A stretch of DNA of 64,000 nt from Paraburkholderia xenovorans LB400 (lineage in GTDB: Bacteria > Pseudomonadota > Gammaproteobacteria > Burkholderiales > Burkholderiaceae): contig NC_007952.1 of assembly GCF_000013645.1 (NCBI RefSeq), forward strand, positions 682,001 to 746,000, read 5' to 3'. Under the pieces are notes generated by a model. That model worked only from the letters and a program-made list of their open reading frames with translations, was not told the origin of the DNA and did not search any database. The position numbers were made by a program, and so were the translations under genes. Below are positions 44,849 to 54,059 of this stretch, in pieces. Numbering within the stretch: the stretch's first letter is position 1; every line of letters starts with the position of its first letter.

Positions 44849-46021
44849 TCAGAAACGCGTGCGCAGACCGACCGTAGCTACGACCTGATTGGAAGTCGAC
44901 GAAGCGCCGCCCGACGTGTTGATGAACGCGACATAACGTTGGCCGATTGCGTGCTGATACATCCCCTCGACATAGACGTCGGTGCGCTTCGACAGCAGAT
45001 AGACCGCTTGCAGATTGACCTGATTCCACTTCGGATCGTTGCCGTACGTGGTGTTGTTGCCGTTGCCGACATGGCCGTCGGTATACGTGTCGGCAATGCC
45101 GAGGTTGATCGCCGGCGTGAGCGCATATTTGGCATTCAGTTCGTAGTTGTCGAACCGCATCGTGCCACTGTTGCCGACATTGGTCTGGCCGAACGACGTG
45201 GTTCCTTGAAACTGGCTATGCGTGTAAACAAAGCCGACTACGGCAGGCCCGACTTTGTAGCTGAGGCCTGCGCCTACCGTACGCTGAACGTCCGCGCCGA
45301 GATTGAATCCGCCCGTGCCGTTAGCCGTCGATTCCACGATGTCGACCGCGCCCGCACTGCCCGAAGTCGTGTTCGTCGAACCGTTGATCTGCAGATAACC
45401 GGCGGCTGCGGTGAAAGGCCCGTAGGCATAACTCGCGCCGGCACTGTATGCGCGATTGACCGCGAAACTGGTGCTGTTCGAAAAAGCGTACAGGCCGCCG
45501 AACGTCAACCCCGCATAGTTGGTGCTGGTGTATTTGACCGCGTTGCTCATCCGCACCGAATGATTCAGATTGTCGTTGTCGAACGGGTGCGCGAAGCCGG
45601 TGTCGCCGAACGTGCCCGCCGTGCCCGACAGGGGCGCCACGAAATCAACCAGCGAATCATATTGCCGGCCGAGTGTGACGGTGCCGAATTGCGACGTGCT
45701 GAGGCCGACATAAGCCTGGCGTCCAAACATCCGGCCGTCCTGGCCCAGTTTGCCGTTCTGAACATTGAAACCGTTCTCCAGCACGAAGATCGCTTTCAGC
45801 CCGCCGCCGAGATCTTCTGCTCCTCGCACACCGAAGCGGCTACCGTTGATGTTGCCGCTGGTCGCCTGGACAAGCGCGCCGCTCGAGCCGCTTTTGGACA
45901 CATTGTTGGTGTACATCAAGCCGGCATCGATCAAACCGTACAGCGTCACCGAGCTCTGTGCATGAACTGCCGAGGCAGCCATCAGGCCAGAAATAGCACA
46001 TACAGTGGAAATCTTTTTCAC
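44849..46021 (-). CDS. Gram-negative outer-membrane porin
   Basis: A 390-residue trimeric porin of the Burkholderia OmpC-like family: signal peptide KKISTVCAISGLMAASAVHAQ, then SSVTLYGLIDAGLMYTNN, GSRFGVRGAEDLGGGLKAIFVLENGF and the C-terminal strand ending in ...VVATVGLRTRF with terminal Phe for BAM recognition. GTG 46021 has a GGAGG site 5 nt upstream and begins the signal peptide exactly, so the longer frame to 46117 is rejected. Confidence 0.92.
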   Translation of the reverse strand: MKKISTVCAISGLMAASAVHAQSSVTLYGLIDAGLMYTNNVSKSGSSGALVQATSGNINGSRFGVRGAEDLGGGLKAIFVLENGFNVQNGKLGQDGRMFGRQAYVGLSTSQFGTVTLGRQYDSLVDFVAPLSGTAGTFGDTGFAHPFDNDNLNHSVRMSNAVKYTSTNYAGLTFGGLYAFSNSTSFAVNRAYSAGASYAYGPFTAAAGYLQINGSTNTTSGSAGAVDIVESTANGTGGFNLGADVQRTVGAGLSYKVGPAVVGFVYTHSQFQGTTSFGQTNVGNSGTMRFDNYELNAKYALTPAINLGIADTYTDGHVGNGNNTTYGNDPKWNQVNLQAVYLLSKRTDVYVEGMYQHAIGQRYVAFINTSGGASSTSNQVVATVGLRTRF

Positions 46022-46258
46022 GAGCGCCTCCGGGGAAATGAGCAACACACGTTCATTCATCGCGGCAGGAATTTGCCTTCGGAAACCATACTCGCCTATG
46101 GCAAAAATTGCCGTCACGGCGGCGCTGCGGAATGTTTGTCATATGGCGGTCAAAATCTCCCTACGACAAGGCCTGCGCGCGAATTCCCAGGCGCTATCCG
46201 ACAATCTGCGCGCCGTTTGATGTTGCGAGAAAGAAACGCGGATACCCCGCCAAAGCGC

Positions 46259-46681
46259 TCATCCGTCCGACGCGTTGCTTGCGTTGGCCGAGTACGCCTG
46301 CGAAATGGGCGCGAGTCCGCCGATTTTTTCCGCGAGCATTCTCTCGTACACGCCGAAATGCAGATCGACCTCCTCCTGCGTCACCACCGTCACAAAGATG
46401 CGGATCTGCCCAGGCAACAGGCCGAGCACGACTGCGATCGCCGCCTCGAGTTGAGGGACGCACAACCGGTCTTCGGCGAACGTCGTGCCAACCGAGACGT
46501 CATACGATTTTTCTTCACGCACCGCCACATCCACGAGACGGGCGCGGGCGCTCATATTGTTTTCGATGGCGAGGCGCATCACGTCCACCGCTGTGCGCAT
46601 GCCCTCGGTAGGAAAGCCCCTCGGCGAGCGCAGACGAACGCGATGCCTGCCGAGCGTGAGCCAGTCAGAATCGAATTCCAT
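46259..46681 (-). CDS. Hypothetical protein with heat-shock-like promoter
   Basis: A 140-residue soluble protein (starts MEFDSDWLTLGRHRVRLRSPRGFPTEGMRTAVDVMRLAIE). No family recognised. ATG 46681 has an AGGAGG site 4 nt upstream. About 60 nt before the start is a sigma-32-like promoter on the minus strand (CTTGAAA, N13, CCCTATCC), facing the Hsp20 gene, so it may be a heat-shock gene. Confidence 0.7.
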   Translation of the reverse strand: MEFDSDWLTLGRHRVRLRSPRGFPTEGMRTAVDVMRLAIENNMSARARLVDVAVREEKSYDVSVGTTFAEDRLCVPQLEAAIAVVLGLLPGQIRIFVTVVTQEEVDLHFGVYERMLAEKIGGLAPISQAYSANASNASDG

Positions 46682-46741
46682 AGATCCTCCTGCCAGAAAT
46701 GTCCGCGATATCTGCGCGGAGGATAGGGTTTCAGAACGCTT

Positions 46742-46800
46742 TTTCAAGAGCGAAAAATTTTTTGGCGCCGCCCTTGAAATCCGCGCAGCAACGTCTATTT
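46742..46800. promoter_or_regulatory. Divergent sigma-32-like heat-shock promoters
   Basis: Plus strand: CTTGAAA at 46773-46779, N15, CTATTT at 46795-46800, in front of the first Hsp20 gene. Minus strand: CTTGAAA complementary to 46742-46748, N13, CCCTATCC complementary to 46721-46728, in front of the hypothetical gene. Both fit CTTGAAA-N11-16-CCCCATNT. Confidence 0.65.
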
Positions 46801-46933
46801 TGTATTTCGCTCAGGCAGCCGCACGGTCCCGTATCGTGCGCTGCGTGTTTCGATTTGTTTGCCGCGGTGGGGCAGGCGGACTGGAGCGCGTAGGCCAGTT
46901 CGCATCCTCGCCGCATTTACCGGGGAAACGACC

Positions 46934-47377
46934 ATGAGTGATCTCTACTTCACGACCGACCTGTTCAGCCAGTTCGATCGTCTGCACCAGCAGATGGCAA
47001 CGCTGTTCGGCGGCTATCCTTCCAGCATCCGTTCGGACCGCCTGTCGGCGTTTCCGCAAATCAACATCGGCACGACCGACGACACTATCGACATAGTCGC
47101 GTTCGCTCCGGGCATCGATCCGAAGCAACTGGAGGTGTCGATCGACAAGGGCCTCCTCACCATCGCCGGCGAACGCGCTGCCGTGACGCCCGATGCGTCG
47201 GACGAGGCGGCACGCCATTACGCGCGGGAACGCTTCAGCGGTGCATTTCGCCGCGTCATCGAGTTGCCGCAGCACGCCGATCCCGACAAGGTCGAGGCCC
47301 GCTATGTGAACGGTTGCCTCTGCATCACGGTCGGCAAGCGCGAGTCTTCCCGACCCCGCGCGATCACCGTGCAGTAA
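46934..47377 (+). CDS. Hsp20/alpha-crystallin small heat-shock protein
   Basis: A 147-residue holdase chaperone. The alpha-crystallin domain spans about 38-147: FPQINIGTTDDTIDIVAFAPGIDPKQLEVSIDKGLLTIAGER, and RYARERFSGAFRRVIELP followed by ARYVNGCLCITVGKRE (the family's C-terminal G-x-L motif). ATG 46934 has no long extension; the frame upstream is open but unsupported. The second Hsp20 gene follows after 25 nt, and a heat-shock promoter lies upstream. Confidence 0.93.
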   Translation: MSDLYFTTDLFSQFDRLHQQMATLFGGYPSSIRSDRLSAFPQINIGTTDDTIDIVAFAPGIDPKQLEVSIDKGLLTIAGERAAVTPDASDEAARHYARERFSGAFRRVIELPQHADPDKVEARYVNGCLCITVGKRESSRPRAITVQ

Positions 47378-47402
47378 CAGGACAGACGAAAAGGAGCCCA
47401 TC

Positions 47403-47810
47403 ATGAACGACACTACGCAACTCGCTCGCCGTGACTCGAACACCGTCAGTCGCGCGGAGCCTGAACGAACGGAACAGCGCGTGACGCTCAGTCCGGCAGT
47501 CGACGTGATCGAAAACGCGCACGGCGTGACGCTGTGGGCCGATCTGCCCGGCGTGCCCAGAGAGAATCTCGAGATCAGGGTGCAGGACGGCAATCTGCGT
47601 ATCGAGGCATCTGCCAACATCCCGACACGGGAAGGGCTGCGTCTGCAACACGCGGAGGTTCGTGTGCCGCATTTTGCGCGGTCGTTTACGCTCGGACCGG
47701 AGTTCGATACGTCGAAGATCGAGGCGAAGCTCCAGGATGGCGTGCTGAAGCTGTCGATTCCACGGCGCGAAGAGGCGCGGCCGCGACGCATCGAGGTGGC
47801 CGTCGGCTAA
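47403..47810 (+). CDS. Second Hsp20/alpha-crystallin protein
   Basis: A 135-residue small heat-shock protein: SPAVDVIENAHGVTLWADLPGVPRENLEIRVQDGNLRIEASA and a C-terminal G-V-L-x-L-x-I motif (DGVLKLSIPRREEARPRRIEVAVG). AGGAG precedes ATG 47403. It is the partner of the preceding gene; tandem Hsp20 pairs often form mixed oligomers. No own promoter is seen. Confidence 0.93.
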   Translation: MNDTTQLARRDSNTVSRAEPERTEQRVTLSPAVDVIENAHGVTLWADLPGVPRENLEIRVQDGNLRIEASANIPTREGLRLQHAEVRVPHFARSFTLGPEFDTSKIEAKLQDGVLKLSIPRREEARPRRIEVAVG

Positions 47811-47921
47811 TGTCGGTTGACGCGCGGGCTGTCGCGGAGGACAAGGCCGGTGCATTGGCGCGAGTCCTCCGCGCGCGCAGCATCATGCGCACGACAGCCT
47901 TGGCACGCCGCTAAACGTCGA

Positions 47922-48590
47922 TCAGCTTGCGCAGGCCTTTGCCGGCAAGACGAGCGAAGCACTGACCTCGGTCACCATCGCGGGCATGTAGTGGTCCCAG
48001 GTCTGTTACGTGCCGATCACGTCGAACGTGGCGGAGTTCTTCAGCAGCGAGACGGGCAAGGCCACGCGATGCAGGTCGACCAGACCGACCGCCTCGCCGT
48101 AGGTCATGCCGCGGTCGTCCGGTGCCTTCTTGATCACCGCATTGCGCGCGCTCATCACGCTGCCGGCAACACCGAAGTGCCGGGCGGCGGCATCGAGCAG
48201 CAGCCCCCGCACCTGAGCCGACGCGTTCAGCAGCGCGCTGCCGCTGTCGGCGATCGTGTGGCTGCGCGCAGTGAGTCCTTCGTCGGGGGACGCGCCTGTG
48301 TCGGCGGTCAGAAACGTGATGAGCGAGGGCGCCATGTCCAGTTCTTCCGTGGCGATCTGCAAAAGCGCGGTGCGCACGCCGGTGCCCAGTTCCACCTTGC
48401 CGGTGTAGACGGTCACCTTGCCCGCCCGATCGATTCTGATTCACGAATCGAGGTACGGGCTGGTCTTCAGGCCGCCGGCGAGCGCTTGCGTTTCCTTGCC
48501 GACATGCACGGCGGCGCCTTCGTCCGCGATGACTTCCTGGGCCATCGCGCCGACGCCCGGCACCATGCTGAAGCTCACGACGAGCGCGGT
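47922..48590 (-). pseudogene. Decayed molybdopterin-binding hydroxylase subunit gene
   Basis: Three pieces lie in one frame of the minus strand. First, SFSMVPGVGAMAQEVIADEGAAVHVGKETQALAGGLKTSPYLDS up to a TGA at 48441-48443. Second, IRIDRAGKVTVYTGKVELGTGVRTALLQIATEELD... to a TAA at 48006-48008. Third, QTWDHYMPAMVTEVSASLVLPAKACAS to TGA 47922-47924. The sequence is that of the large subunit of isoquinoline-1-oxidoreductase/xanthine-dehydrogenase type enzymes, only a small part of its normal 700 or more residues. Two in-frame stops and lost ends make it a remnant. Confidence 0.8.
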
Positions 48591-49034
48591 CGTTCACACA
48601 CCTCTCACAGAAGTCCTGAACCGAACCGGCCGCACGGATCGCGGCGGATGTTTGCGGCATCGCTTGCGTGATGCGCTTGCGGTGCCTGCTTGCGCGCCTT
48701 GGCGGGCTCTGCCGTGGATCGGACAGTCGATACAACCGGCCGCGTCGCAGCCGTACTGGCCGGCCGGCTTCGTGGCTGCGAGCGATGCGCGGACGCCATC
48801 GCAACGCGGTCGGGCAAACGCGGTCCCGAGAAGTCATAGCCGCCGGGCAGGCGAGAAAGGGAGAGGATAGTGATTCCTTTGCGAGCAGGCGAGCGTCGTT
48901 CAGGTGTTCAAGTGTTCAGATGAATGACGGTGCCAGTCAGCGTATCGCCGGTCCCGCGAAATATCCTGAAGCCGCGCTGAAACGTTGTTAAACCGGACGG
49001 ACGAACCGCCCAGTCATGCAGTGACGCCCGTGTA
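48591..49034. other. Gene-poor gap right of the hydroxylase remnant
   Basis: About 440 bp with no convincing gene. The minus-strand frames contain Arg/Ala-rich shadows and possibly more decayed sequence of the former hydroxylase operon, but nothing I can name. No hairpin terminator was found next to the MFS gene end. Confidence 0.4.
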
Positions 49035-50249
49035 TCACGCGTGGCGGGCAGCGTACGGACGGCCGATCACGAGGTAATGAGCCAGCGCGACGAGCGGAAA
49101 GGCCGTGGCGACCGCGGCGACCAGCGGCCAGCCGCCGTGTTCGTAAAGCGGGCTGGCGAGCGCCGAACCGAACGCGCCGCCCACGAAGATGCTCGTCATA
49201 TACAGCGCATTCAGACGGTTGCGGCTCGGCGCATGCAACGCATAGATCTCACGTTGACCGAGCACCATGTTCATCTGCACGGCGAAATCGAGCACGATGC
49301 CGGTCGCGGCGAGTCCGATCACGCCCCAGGCAGGATGGATCAGCGCCGGCGTATAGGCGAACGCGCCCACCACCAAAGCGATCAAGGTCGCGCGTACCGT
49401 ATGGCCCGCATCGGCGAGGCGGCCGGCTACCGGCGCCGAGGTCGCGCCGATCGCGCCGACCAGCGCGAAGATACCGATGCCGGTTTGCGAGAGCCCGAAC
49501 TGGCGGGTCAGCTCGACGGGGATCGCGGTCCAGAACAGGCTGAACGAAGCGAACATCAGCGCCTGGTAAAACGACCGGTGGCGCAGCACCGGCATTGTGC
49601 GGACCAGGTGGCCGAGCGAGCCGATCAGTGCGAAGTAAGTGGCCTGGTGATCGGGCTGGCGGCGCGGAATCGTCAGCGCGAGCACGCTGGTCACGATCGC
49701 CATCAGCACGGCGGCGGAGCCGAACACCGCGCGCCAGCCGAAGTGCCCGGCCACCACGCTGGAGATCGGCCGCGACAGCAGAATGCCGAGCAGCAGGCCG
49801 CCCATGATGGTGCCGACCACCTTGCCGCGCGATTCGTCCGGCGCGAGATGCGCGGCGAGCGGAATCAGGATCTGCACGGCAACCGAGCTGAAGCCGACCA
49901 GCAGCGAAATGCCGAGGAACACCCCCGGTTGCCGCGCGAACGACGCGGCGGCGAGACTGGCGATCGACACCAGCGCGGTGGTGATCATCAGCTTGCGGTT
50001 TTCCAGCAGGTCGCCGAGCGGCACCAGAAAGAACAGGCCGAAGGCATAGCCGATCTGCGTCAGCGAGACGATCAGGCTGGCGGTGCCGCCGGACATGTGG
50101 ATGGCCGGTGCGATCAGTTCGGTGATCGGCTGCGCGTAGTACAGGTTCGCGACGATCGCGCCGCAGCAGAACGCGAACAGCGCGATCAGTCCGCGTGTCA
50201 GCTTGACGGGGTTGCTCCCGGCCGTCGTCGTGGATACCTCGGTTGACAT
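49035..50249 (-). CDS. MFS transporter
   Basis: A 404-residue inner-membrane protein with twelve predicted transmembrane helices. The MFS motif after helix 2 appears as LVPLGDLLENRKLM, and PVAGRLADAGHTVRA lies at the start of the second half. It resembles the arabinose-efflux/drug-proton antiporter group (YdhP/CmlA-like). It lies 38 nt downstream of the flavoprotein monooxygenase gene on the same strand and could export the product or substrate of that enzyme; inference. Its ribosome site is AAGGAG before ATG 50249. Confidence 0.9.
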   Translation of the reverse strand: MSTEVSTTTAGSNPVKLTRGLIALFAFCCGAIVANLYYAQPITELIAPAIHMSGGTASLIVSLTQIGYAFGLFFLVPLGDLLENRKLMITTALVSIASLAAASFARQPGVFLGISLLVGFSSVAVQILIPLAAHLAPDESRGKVVGTIMGGLLLGILLSRPISSVVAGHFGWRAVFGSAAVLMAIVTSVLALTIPRRQPDHQATYFALIGSLGHLVRTMPVLRHRSFYQALMFASFSLFWTAIPVELTRQFGLSQTGIGIFALVGAIGATSAPVAGRLADAGHTVRATLIALVVGAFAYTPALIHPAWGVIGLAATGIVLDFAVQMNMVLGQREIYALHAPSRNRLNALYMTSIFVGGAFGSALASPLYEHGGWPLVAAVATAFPLVALAHYLVIGRPYAARHA

Positions 50250-50286
50250 AACAACTCCTTGAAGAAAACAAACGGAAAACGAAGAC

Positions 50287-51435
50287 CTAGCGCGCCAGAT
50301 TCATTACACGATCACCGAGCGAAATGCCCAGATCGGTCATCAGCCTGCCGCGTTGCAACTGCTGGTTCTCCCAGCGCTTGAGGGCTGAATCGATCGTGGC
50401 GCCGCTTTGCCATGTCGAGGACAACGCGAGCGCCAGCGCATGCGCATTGGCGGCCGCTTTCGCCGTGCTGCCCGCCGTGTGGGGACGCGGCACCGAAGCG
50501 GCGTCGCCGAGCAGCACCGCGCGGCCGAACACCATCTTCGGCGAGCGCAGATCGACGATCGGCTGCATGAAGGGATCGTCGGTGGCATCGACCAGGGCGC
50601 GGAACGTCGGACCTAGCCACGCCTGCGCGTCCTTGCGCAACTGTACGATGTCGATACCCTTGGTCGAGCCGGGCGGCAGCGAAAACGCGCGCCGTATGCC
50701 GTGGCGATCGACCAGCAACTCATCGAGTCTTGCCGCACTGTACTTGCGATACCACACCCAGTTGAAGCGTCGCTGGCCGGCCACGGTCGAATCGTTCTCG
50801 CCCGGAATCAGATAGGCGAGGCCCGAATGTCTGTCGCCTTGCTGAAAGGCGAAGCGCTCGCGCAGCATGTCCGCCGCGTGCAGCGGCAGATCGGCTTCTT
50901 CGACGAGGCCGCGCCATGCCACATAGCCCGCATACTGTGGCACGACTTCGGGCAGCAGGCGCTGCCTGAGCGTCGAGCGGATGCCGTCGGCGCCCACCAG
51001 CAGATCCGCCTGCTCGCCGCGGCCGCTCGCGAACTGCGCGACGATCTGCTCGCCTTCCATGCGAAAGTCGACGAAGGTCTCGCCGGCATGCAGGTTGGAC
51101 GCGGGCAGTGCGTTTTTCATGGCGCGGTACAGCAGGCTCCACGAAGTCTGCATCTGCGGCATGTAGAGCTGTTCGACCACGCGGTCCTCGCGGTCCAGGT
51201 AGAGGCGATCGCCCGAGGCCACGCCCGGCGGGTCCGGCAGTTCGACGCCGGCGAAGGCGAGCGCATCCAGCACGTCCGGCTGAAGCACGACGCCGCCGCC
51301 GCGGCTTTCGAGCTGATTGGGCGAGGCCTCGAACACATCGACGTCCCAGCCGGCCGCCCGCAGCGTATTGGCCGTCAGCAAGCCGCCAAGCGATCCGCCG
51401 ATCACCACGGCACGCGGTTTTTCGAGCGATCTCAC
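50287..51435 (-). CDS. FAD-dependent aromatic-ring-type monooxygenase
   Basis: A 382-residue flavoprotein monooxygenase of the PHBH/UbiH family. The Rossmann motif AVVIGGSLGGLLTANTLRAAGWDVDVFE lies at residues 9-36, DLLVGADGIRST at about 160 and VLLGDAASVPRPHTAGSTAKAAANAHAL at about 310 (the GD motif). It hydroxylates an aromatic or N-heterocyclic compound with NAD(P)H and O2; substrate unknown, 2,6-dihydroxypyridine hydroxylase-like enzymes are the nearest impression. Start is GTG 51435, which overlaps the stop of the DsbA-family gene; the 601-codon open frame is an artefact of run-through. Confidence 0.88.
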   Translation of the reverse strand: MRSLEKPRAVVIGGSLGGLLTANTLRAAGWDVDVFEASPNQLESRGGGVVLQPDVLDALAFAGVELPDPPGVASGDRLYLDREDRVVEQLYMPQMQTSWSLLYRAMKNALPASNLHAGETFVDFRMEGEQIVAQFASGRGEQADLLVGADGIRSTLRQRLLPEVVPQYAGYVAWRGLVEEADLPLHAADMLRERFAFQQGDRHSGLAYLIPGENDSTVAGQRRFNWVWYRKYSAARLDELLVDRHGIRRAFSLPPGSTKGIDIVQLRKDAQAWLGPTFRALVDATDDPFMQPIVDLRSPKMVFGRAVLLGDAASVPRPHTAGSTAKAAANAHALALALSSTWQSGATIDSALKRWENQQLQRGRLMTDLGISLGDRVMNLAR

Positions 51436-52085
51436 GCTGCTTTCCTTTGCGCTGCCGCACGCAGCGCGTTGATGAAGACCGCGGGCGGCTGCGCGCCGCT
51501 GATCACATCGCCGTCTATGCGAATAGTCGGCACGGCCTGAATGCCCAGGCTGCCGGCCCGCGCGCGTGCCGCCTCGATTGCCTCGTTGCCGGCGGAGCCT
51601 TGCAGAGACGCGCGCACTGCGTCCGCGTCGAACGCATGTTCCGCGGTAATCGCGACCAGCGTGTCGAGCGAGCCGATGTCGCGGCCTTCGGAGAAGTAAG
51701 CGGCGTAGATCGCCTGATACAACGCGGCCGTCGCCTGCGGGTCGTTGCGCTGCTGCGCGAACTGCATCAGACGATGTGCAAGACGCGTGCTCGGCGTGCG
51801 CAGCACCTTGTCGTAATTGAAGTGCACGCCGGCCGCCAGTCCGGCGGCGGTGACCTGCGCGTCCATGATCTGCGAGCGCGCCCAACTGCCGAATTTCCGG
51901 CTGCGATAGGCGCGCCGGTCCATGCCTTCGGCAGGCATGGCCGGATTCAATTCGAACGGCACATAGCGGATCGAAACAGCCGCGTGCGCGCCGGTTTCCG
52001 CCAGCGCCGCCGCGAGATTCCGTTGGCCGATCCAGCACCACGGGCAAATGAAGTCGTAATTGACCTCGACCTGAATGGCTTGCAT
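51432..52085 (-). CDS. DsbA-family oxidoreductase (FrnE-like)
   Basis: A 217-residue thioredoxin-fold protein with no signal peptide. The active site CPWC at 14-17 (NYDFICPWCWIG), cis-proline region SLGIQAVPTIRID and the inserted helical domain are those of FrnE/2-hydroxychromene-2-carboxylate-isomerase-like proteins. It probably acts in the cytosol on a metabolite or protein disulfide. It overlaps the monooxygenase gene (GTGA) and is upstream of it, so the two are a unit. ATG 52085 has GAGGGA upstream. Confidence 0.88.
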   Translation of the reverse strand: MQAIQVEVNYDFICPWCWIGQRNLAAALAETGAHAAVSIRYVPFELNPAMPAEGMDRRAYRSRKFGSWARSQIMDAQVTAAGLAAGVHFNYDKVLRTPSTRLAHRLMQFAQQRNDPQATAALYQAIYAAYFSEGRDIGSLDTLVAITAEHAFDADAVRASLQGSAGNEAIEAARARAGSLGIQAVPTIRIDGDVISGAQPPAVFINALRAAAQRKAA

Positions 52086-52203
52086 GTTGCATCCCTCACT
52101 AGGTAATGGACGCAGCTTATACGTTGCGTTAGCAATGTTGAATAGGTCTAAAATGCAAGCTGGCGTTGCGCTGATCGCAACCAAATTGCCGATGGGGCCG
52201 CAT

Positions 52204-53124
52204 ATGGACAAATTCCTCGCCATCAAAACGCTGCTGGAAGTGGCGGACGCCGGCGGCTTCTCGAAGGCGGCGCAACGTCTCGGGGTGGCGACCTCGTCGG
52301 TCACGCGCCTGATGGACTCGCTGGAAGCCTCGCTCGGCACCGCGCTGCTGACCCGCACGCCGAGGAAGGTCAGCCTGACGGATGCAGGCATTGCTTACGT
52401 CGAACAGGTCGCCAAGGTGCTCGACGATCTTGCCGAGGCAGACGAGAGCGTGTTCGACAGCGGCGCCTCGCCGGTCGGCGCGCTGCGGATTTCGGTTCCG
52501 TCCACCTATAGCCGCTTGTGCCTCGCGCCGCATCTTGCCGCCTTTCTTTGCGAGAATCCACGGGTGTTTCTCGACGTTGTGGTCGCCGATCACTTCGCCG
52601 ATCTCGCGCTCGACCGCATCGACGTTGCGATCCGGATCGGCCTGGCGGATCGCGACGCCAGCCTGATCGTCAAAAAACTGGCGGACAATCCGCGCTACGT
52701 GGTGGCGAGCCACGACTACCTCGAACGCAGCGGCACGCCGCAAACGCCGCAAGACCTCGCCGACCACGAATGCCTGCGCTTCGCCTACGGCGGCGGCTAC
52801 CGCACGCACCAGACCTGGACCTTCCAGCGCGAGGGTGCCGGGCAACGCGTCGACGTGCGCGGCCATCTGCTGTCGAACAATCTCGACATCCTGCTGGAGG
52901 CCGTGATGGCGGGCCGCGGCATCGCGCTGCTACCCGAATGGCAGGTCGAGGCCGACATTCGCGCGGGACGCCTGCTGCGTCTGTTCGAACATTTCGACGC
53001 GAGTCCCCAGGCGGGCGACGCCGTCGTCTACGCCGCGTATCTGCCTAATCGCCGCCAGTCCAGCAAGGTGCGCGCGCTGGTTCAGTTTCTGGAAACGCGG
53101 CTTCGCGGGGCGCTCGAAGGTTGA
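52204..53124 (+). CDS. LysR-family regulator
   Basis: A 306-residue LysR protein of the YafC/DsdC-like subgroup: MDKFLAIKTLLEVADAGGFSKAAQRLGVATSSVTRLMDSLEASLGTALLTRTPRKVSLTDAG at the N-terminus and a PBP2-type effector domain (VGALRISVPSTYSRLCLAP; LLSNNLDILLEAVMAGRGIALLPEWQVEADIRAGRLLRLFE). It is divergent from the DsbA/monooxygenase/MFS genes by 118 bp and is their likely regulator. It also stands directly before the isochorismatase-like gene (178 bp). ATG 52204 starts the classic HTH; the frame reaches further upstream but the added residues are not part of the family. Confidence 0.9.
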   Translation: MDKFLAIKTLLEVADAGGFSKAAQRLGVATSSVTRLMDSLEASLGTALLTRTPRKVSLTDAGIAYVEQVAKVLDDLAEADESVFDSGASPVGALRISVPSTYSRLCLAPHLAAFLCENPRVFLDVVVADHFADLALDRIDVAIRIGLADRDASLIVKKLADNPRYVVASHDYLERSGTPQTPQDLADHECLRFAYGGGYRTHQTWTFQREGAGQRVDVRGHLLSNNLDILLEAVMAGRGIALLPEWQVEADIRAGRLLRLFEHFDASPQAGDAVVYAAYLPNRRQSSKVRALVQFLETRLRGALEG

Positions 53125-53163
53125 ACGGCGGCGTGCGCCGCAAGGCGCGCTTTGCGGTACATC

Positions 53164-53188
53164 TTTTTTAAGAACTATTAAGGTCTTT
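53164..53188 (+). promoter_or_regulatory. Shared motif upstream of the isochorismatase-like gene
   Basis: TTTTTTAAGA, N9, GTCTTT. A close copy, TTTTTAAGA-N10-GTCTTT, is upstream of the HD-protein gene at 57474-57498. A near-palindrome GTCTTTGGCCAAGGAC (53183-53198, one mismatch) overlaps its right half. Probably an operator or promoter element. Confidence 0.45.
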
Positions 53189-53302
53189 GGCCAAGGACTC
53201 TTCAAAAACCCGTCGCTAGAATGGGCTCCAGTTTTCCTCGCCACACCGGCGAGCGCGGCACGTCTTTTCAGACTGCCCATTCAATTTAATACGGAGCCCG
53301 AA

Positions 53303-53938
53303 ATGTCCAGAGAACTGCTGACCCCCGACACCTGTGCCGTGGCGCTCATCGACTATCAGCCGCAAATGTTCTTCGGCACGATGTCGCATGAACGGACCAA
53401 CATCCTGCATAACGTGCAGGCAATCGCCAAAGCCGCGAAGCTGTTCAAGGTCCCGACCATTCTCACCACGGTCGCCGCGAAGTCGTTCAGCGGCGACATG
53501 GTGCCGGAAGTGCAATCGGTGTTTCCGGAATACGTGCCGGTGGACCGCACGTCGATGAACTCGTGGGAAGACGTCAATTTCCGCAAGGCGATCGAAGCAA
53601 CCGGCCGCAAGAAAATCGTCATCTCCGGCCTGTGGACGGAAGTGTGCGTGTCGTTCCCGACGATCCAGATGATCGCCGAAGGCTACGAAATCTACGTGCC
53701 GACGGACGCATGCGGCGACGTCAGCCAGGAAGCGCACGAGCGCGCGGTGCAACGCATCATCCAGGCAGGCGCGGTGCCGATGACGTCGCTGCAGTTCATG
53801 TTCGAACTGCAACGCGATTGGGCGCGCAGCGAAACCTACGAAGGCTGCATGGACATCCTGAAAGCGCACAGCTCGTACGGCATCGGCGTGCGATACGCCA
53901 AGGCGATTCTCGGCGAGCACGCGAGCGAGGCGGGCTGA
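53303..53938 (+). CDS. Isochorismatase-like cysteine hydrolase (YcaC-like)
   Basis: A 211-residue hydrolase of the isochorismatase superfamily. Asp17 in ALIDYQPQMFF and Cys115 in SGLWTEVCVSFPTI are the catalytic Asp and nucleophile; the pattern matches the YcaC subgroup, octamers of unknown substrate. Cytosolic, no signal. It is the first gene of a colinear block after the LysR gene; AGCCCGAAATG gives a weak ribosome site. Confidence 0.88.
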   Translation: MSRELLTPDTCAVALIDYQPQMFFGTMSHERTNILHNVQAIAKAAKLFKVPTILTTVAAKSFSGDMVPEVQSVFPEYVPVDRTSMNSWEDVNFRKAIEATGRKKIVISGLWTEVCVSFPTIQMIAEGYEIYVPTDACGDVSQEAHERAVQRIIQAGAVPMTSLQFMFELQRDWARSETYEGCMDILKAHSSYGIGVRYAKAILGEHASEAG

Positions 53939-54059
53939 GCTTCAGGCCGTGCGGGAAGGCGCCCGTCGCGAGTGGACGCTTCCCGGTTTTCCCCGCTTCC
54001 CAGCTTCCCCGGAATAGCTCCGCGTGTCGAAACGCGGAGCGCTCCCTATGAGGTTCGCC

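Noticed and set aside
42393..44850. Intact prophage or insertion sequence
   Set aside because: No integrase, transposase, tRNA or flanking direct repeats could be found; only AT-richness and odd genes support foreign origin.
50287..52092. 601-codon frame read as one gene
   Set aside because: Its first third is a shadow of the DsbA-family gene; the monooxygenase starts at GTG 51435.
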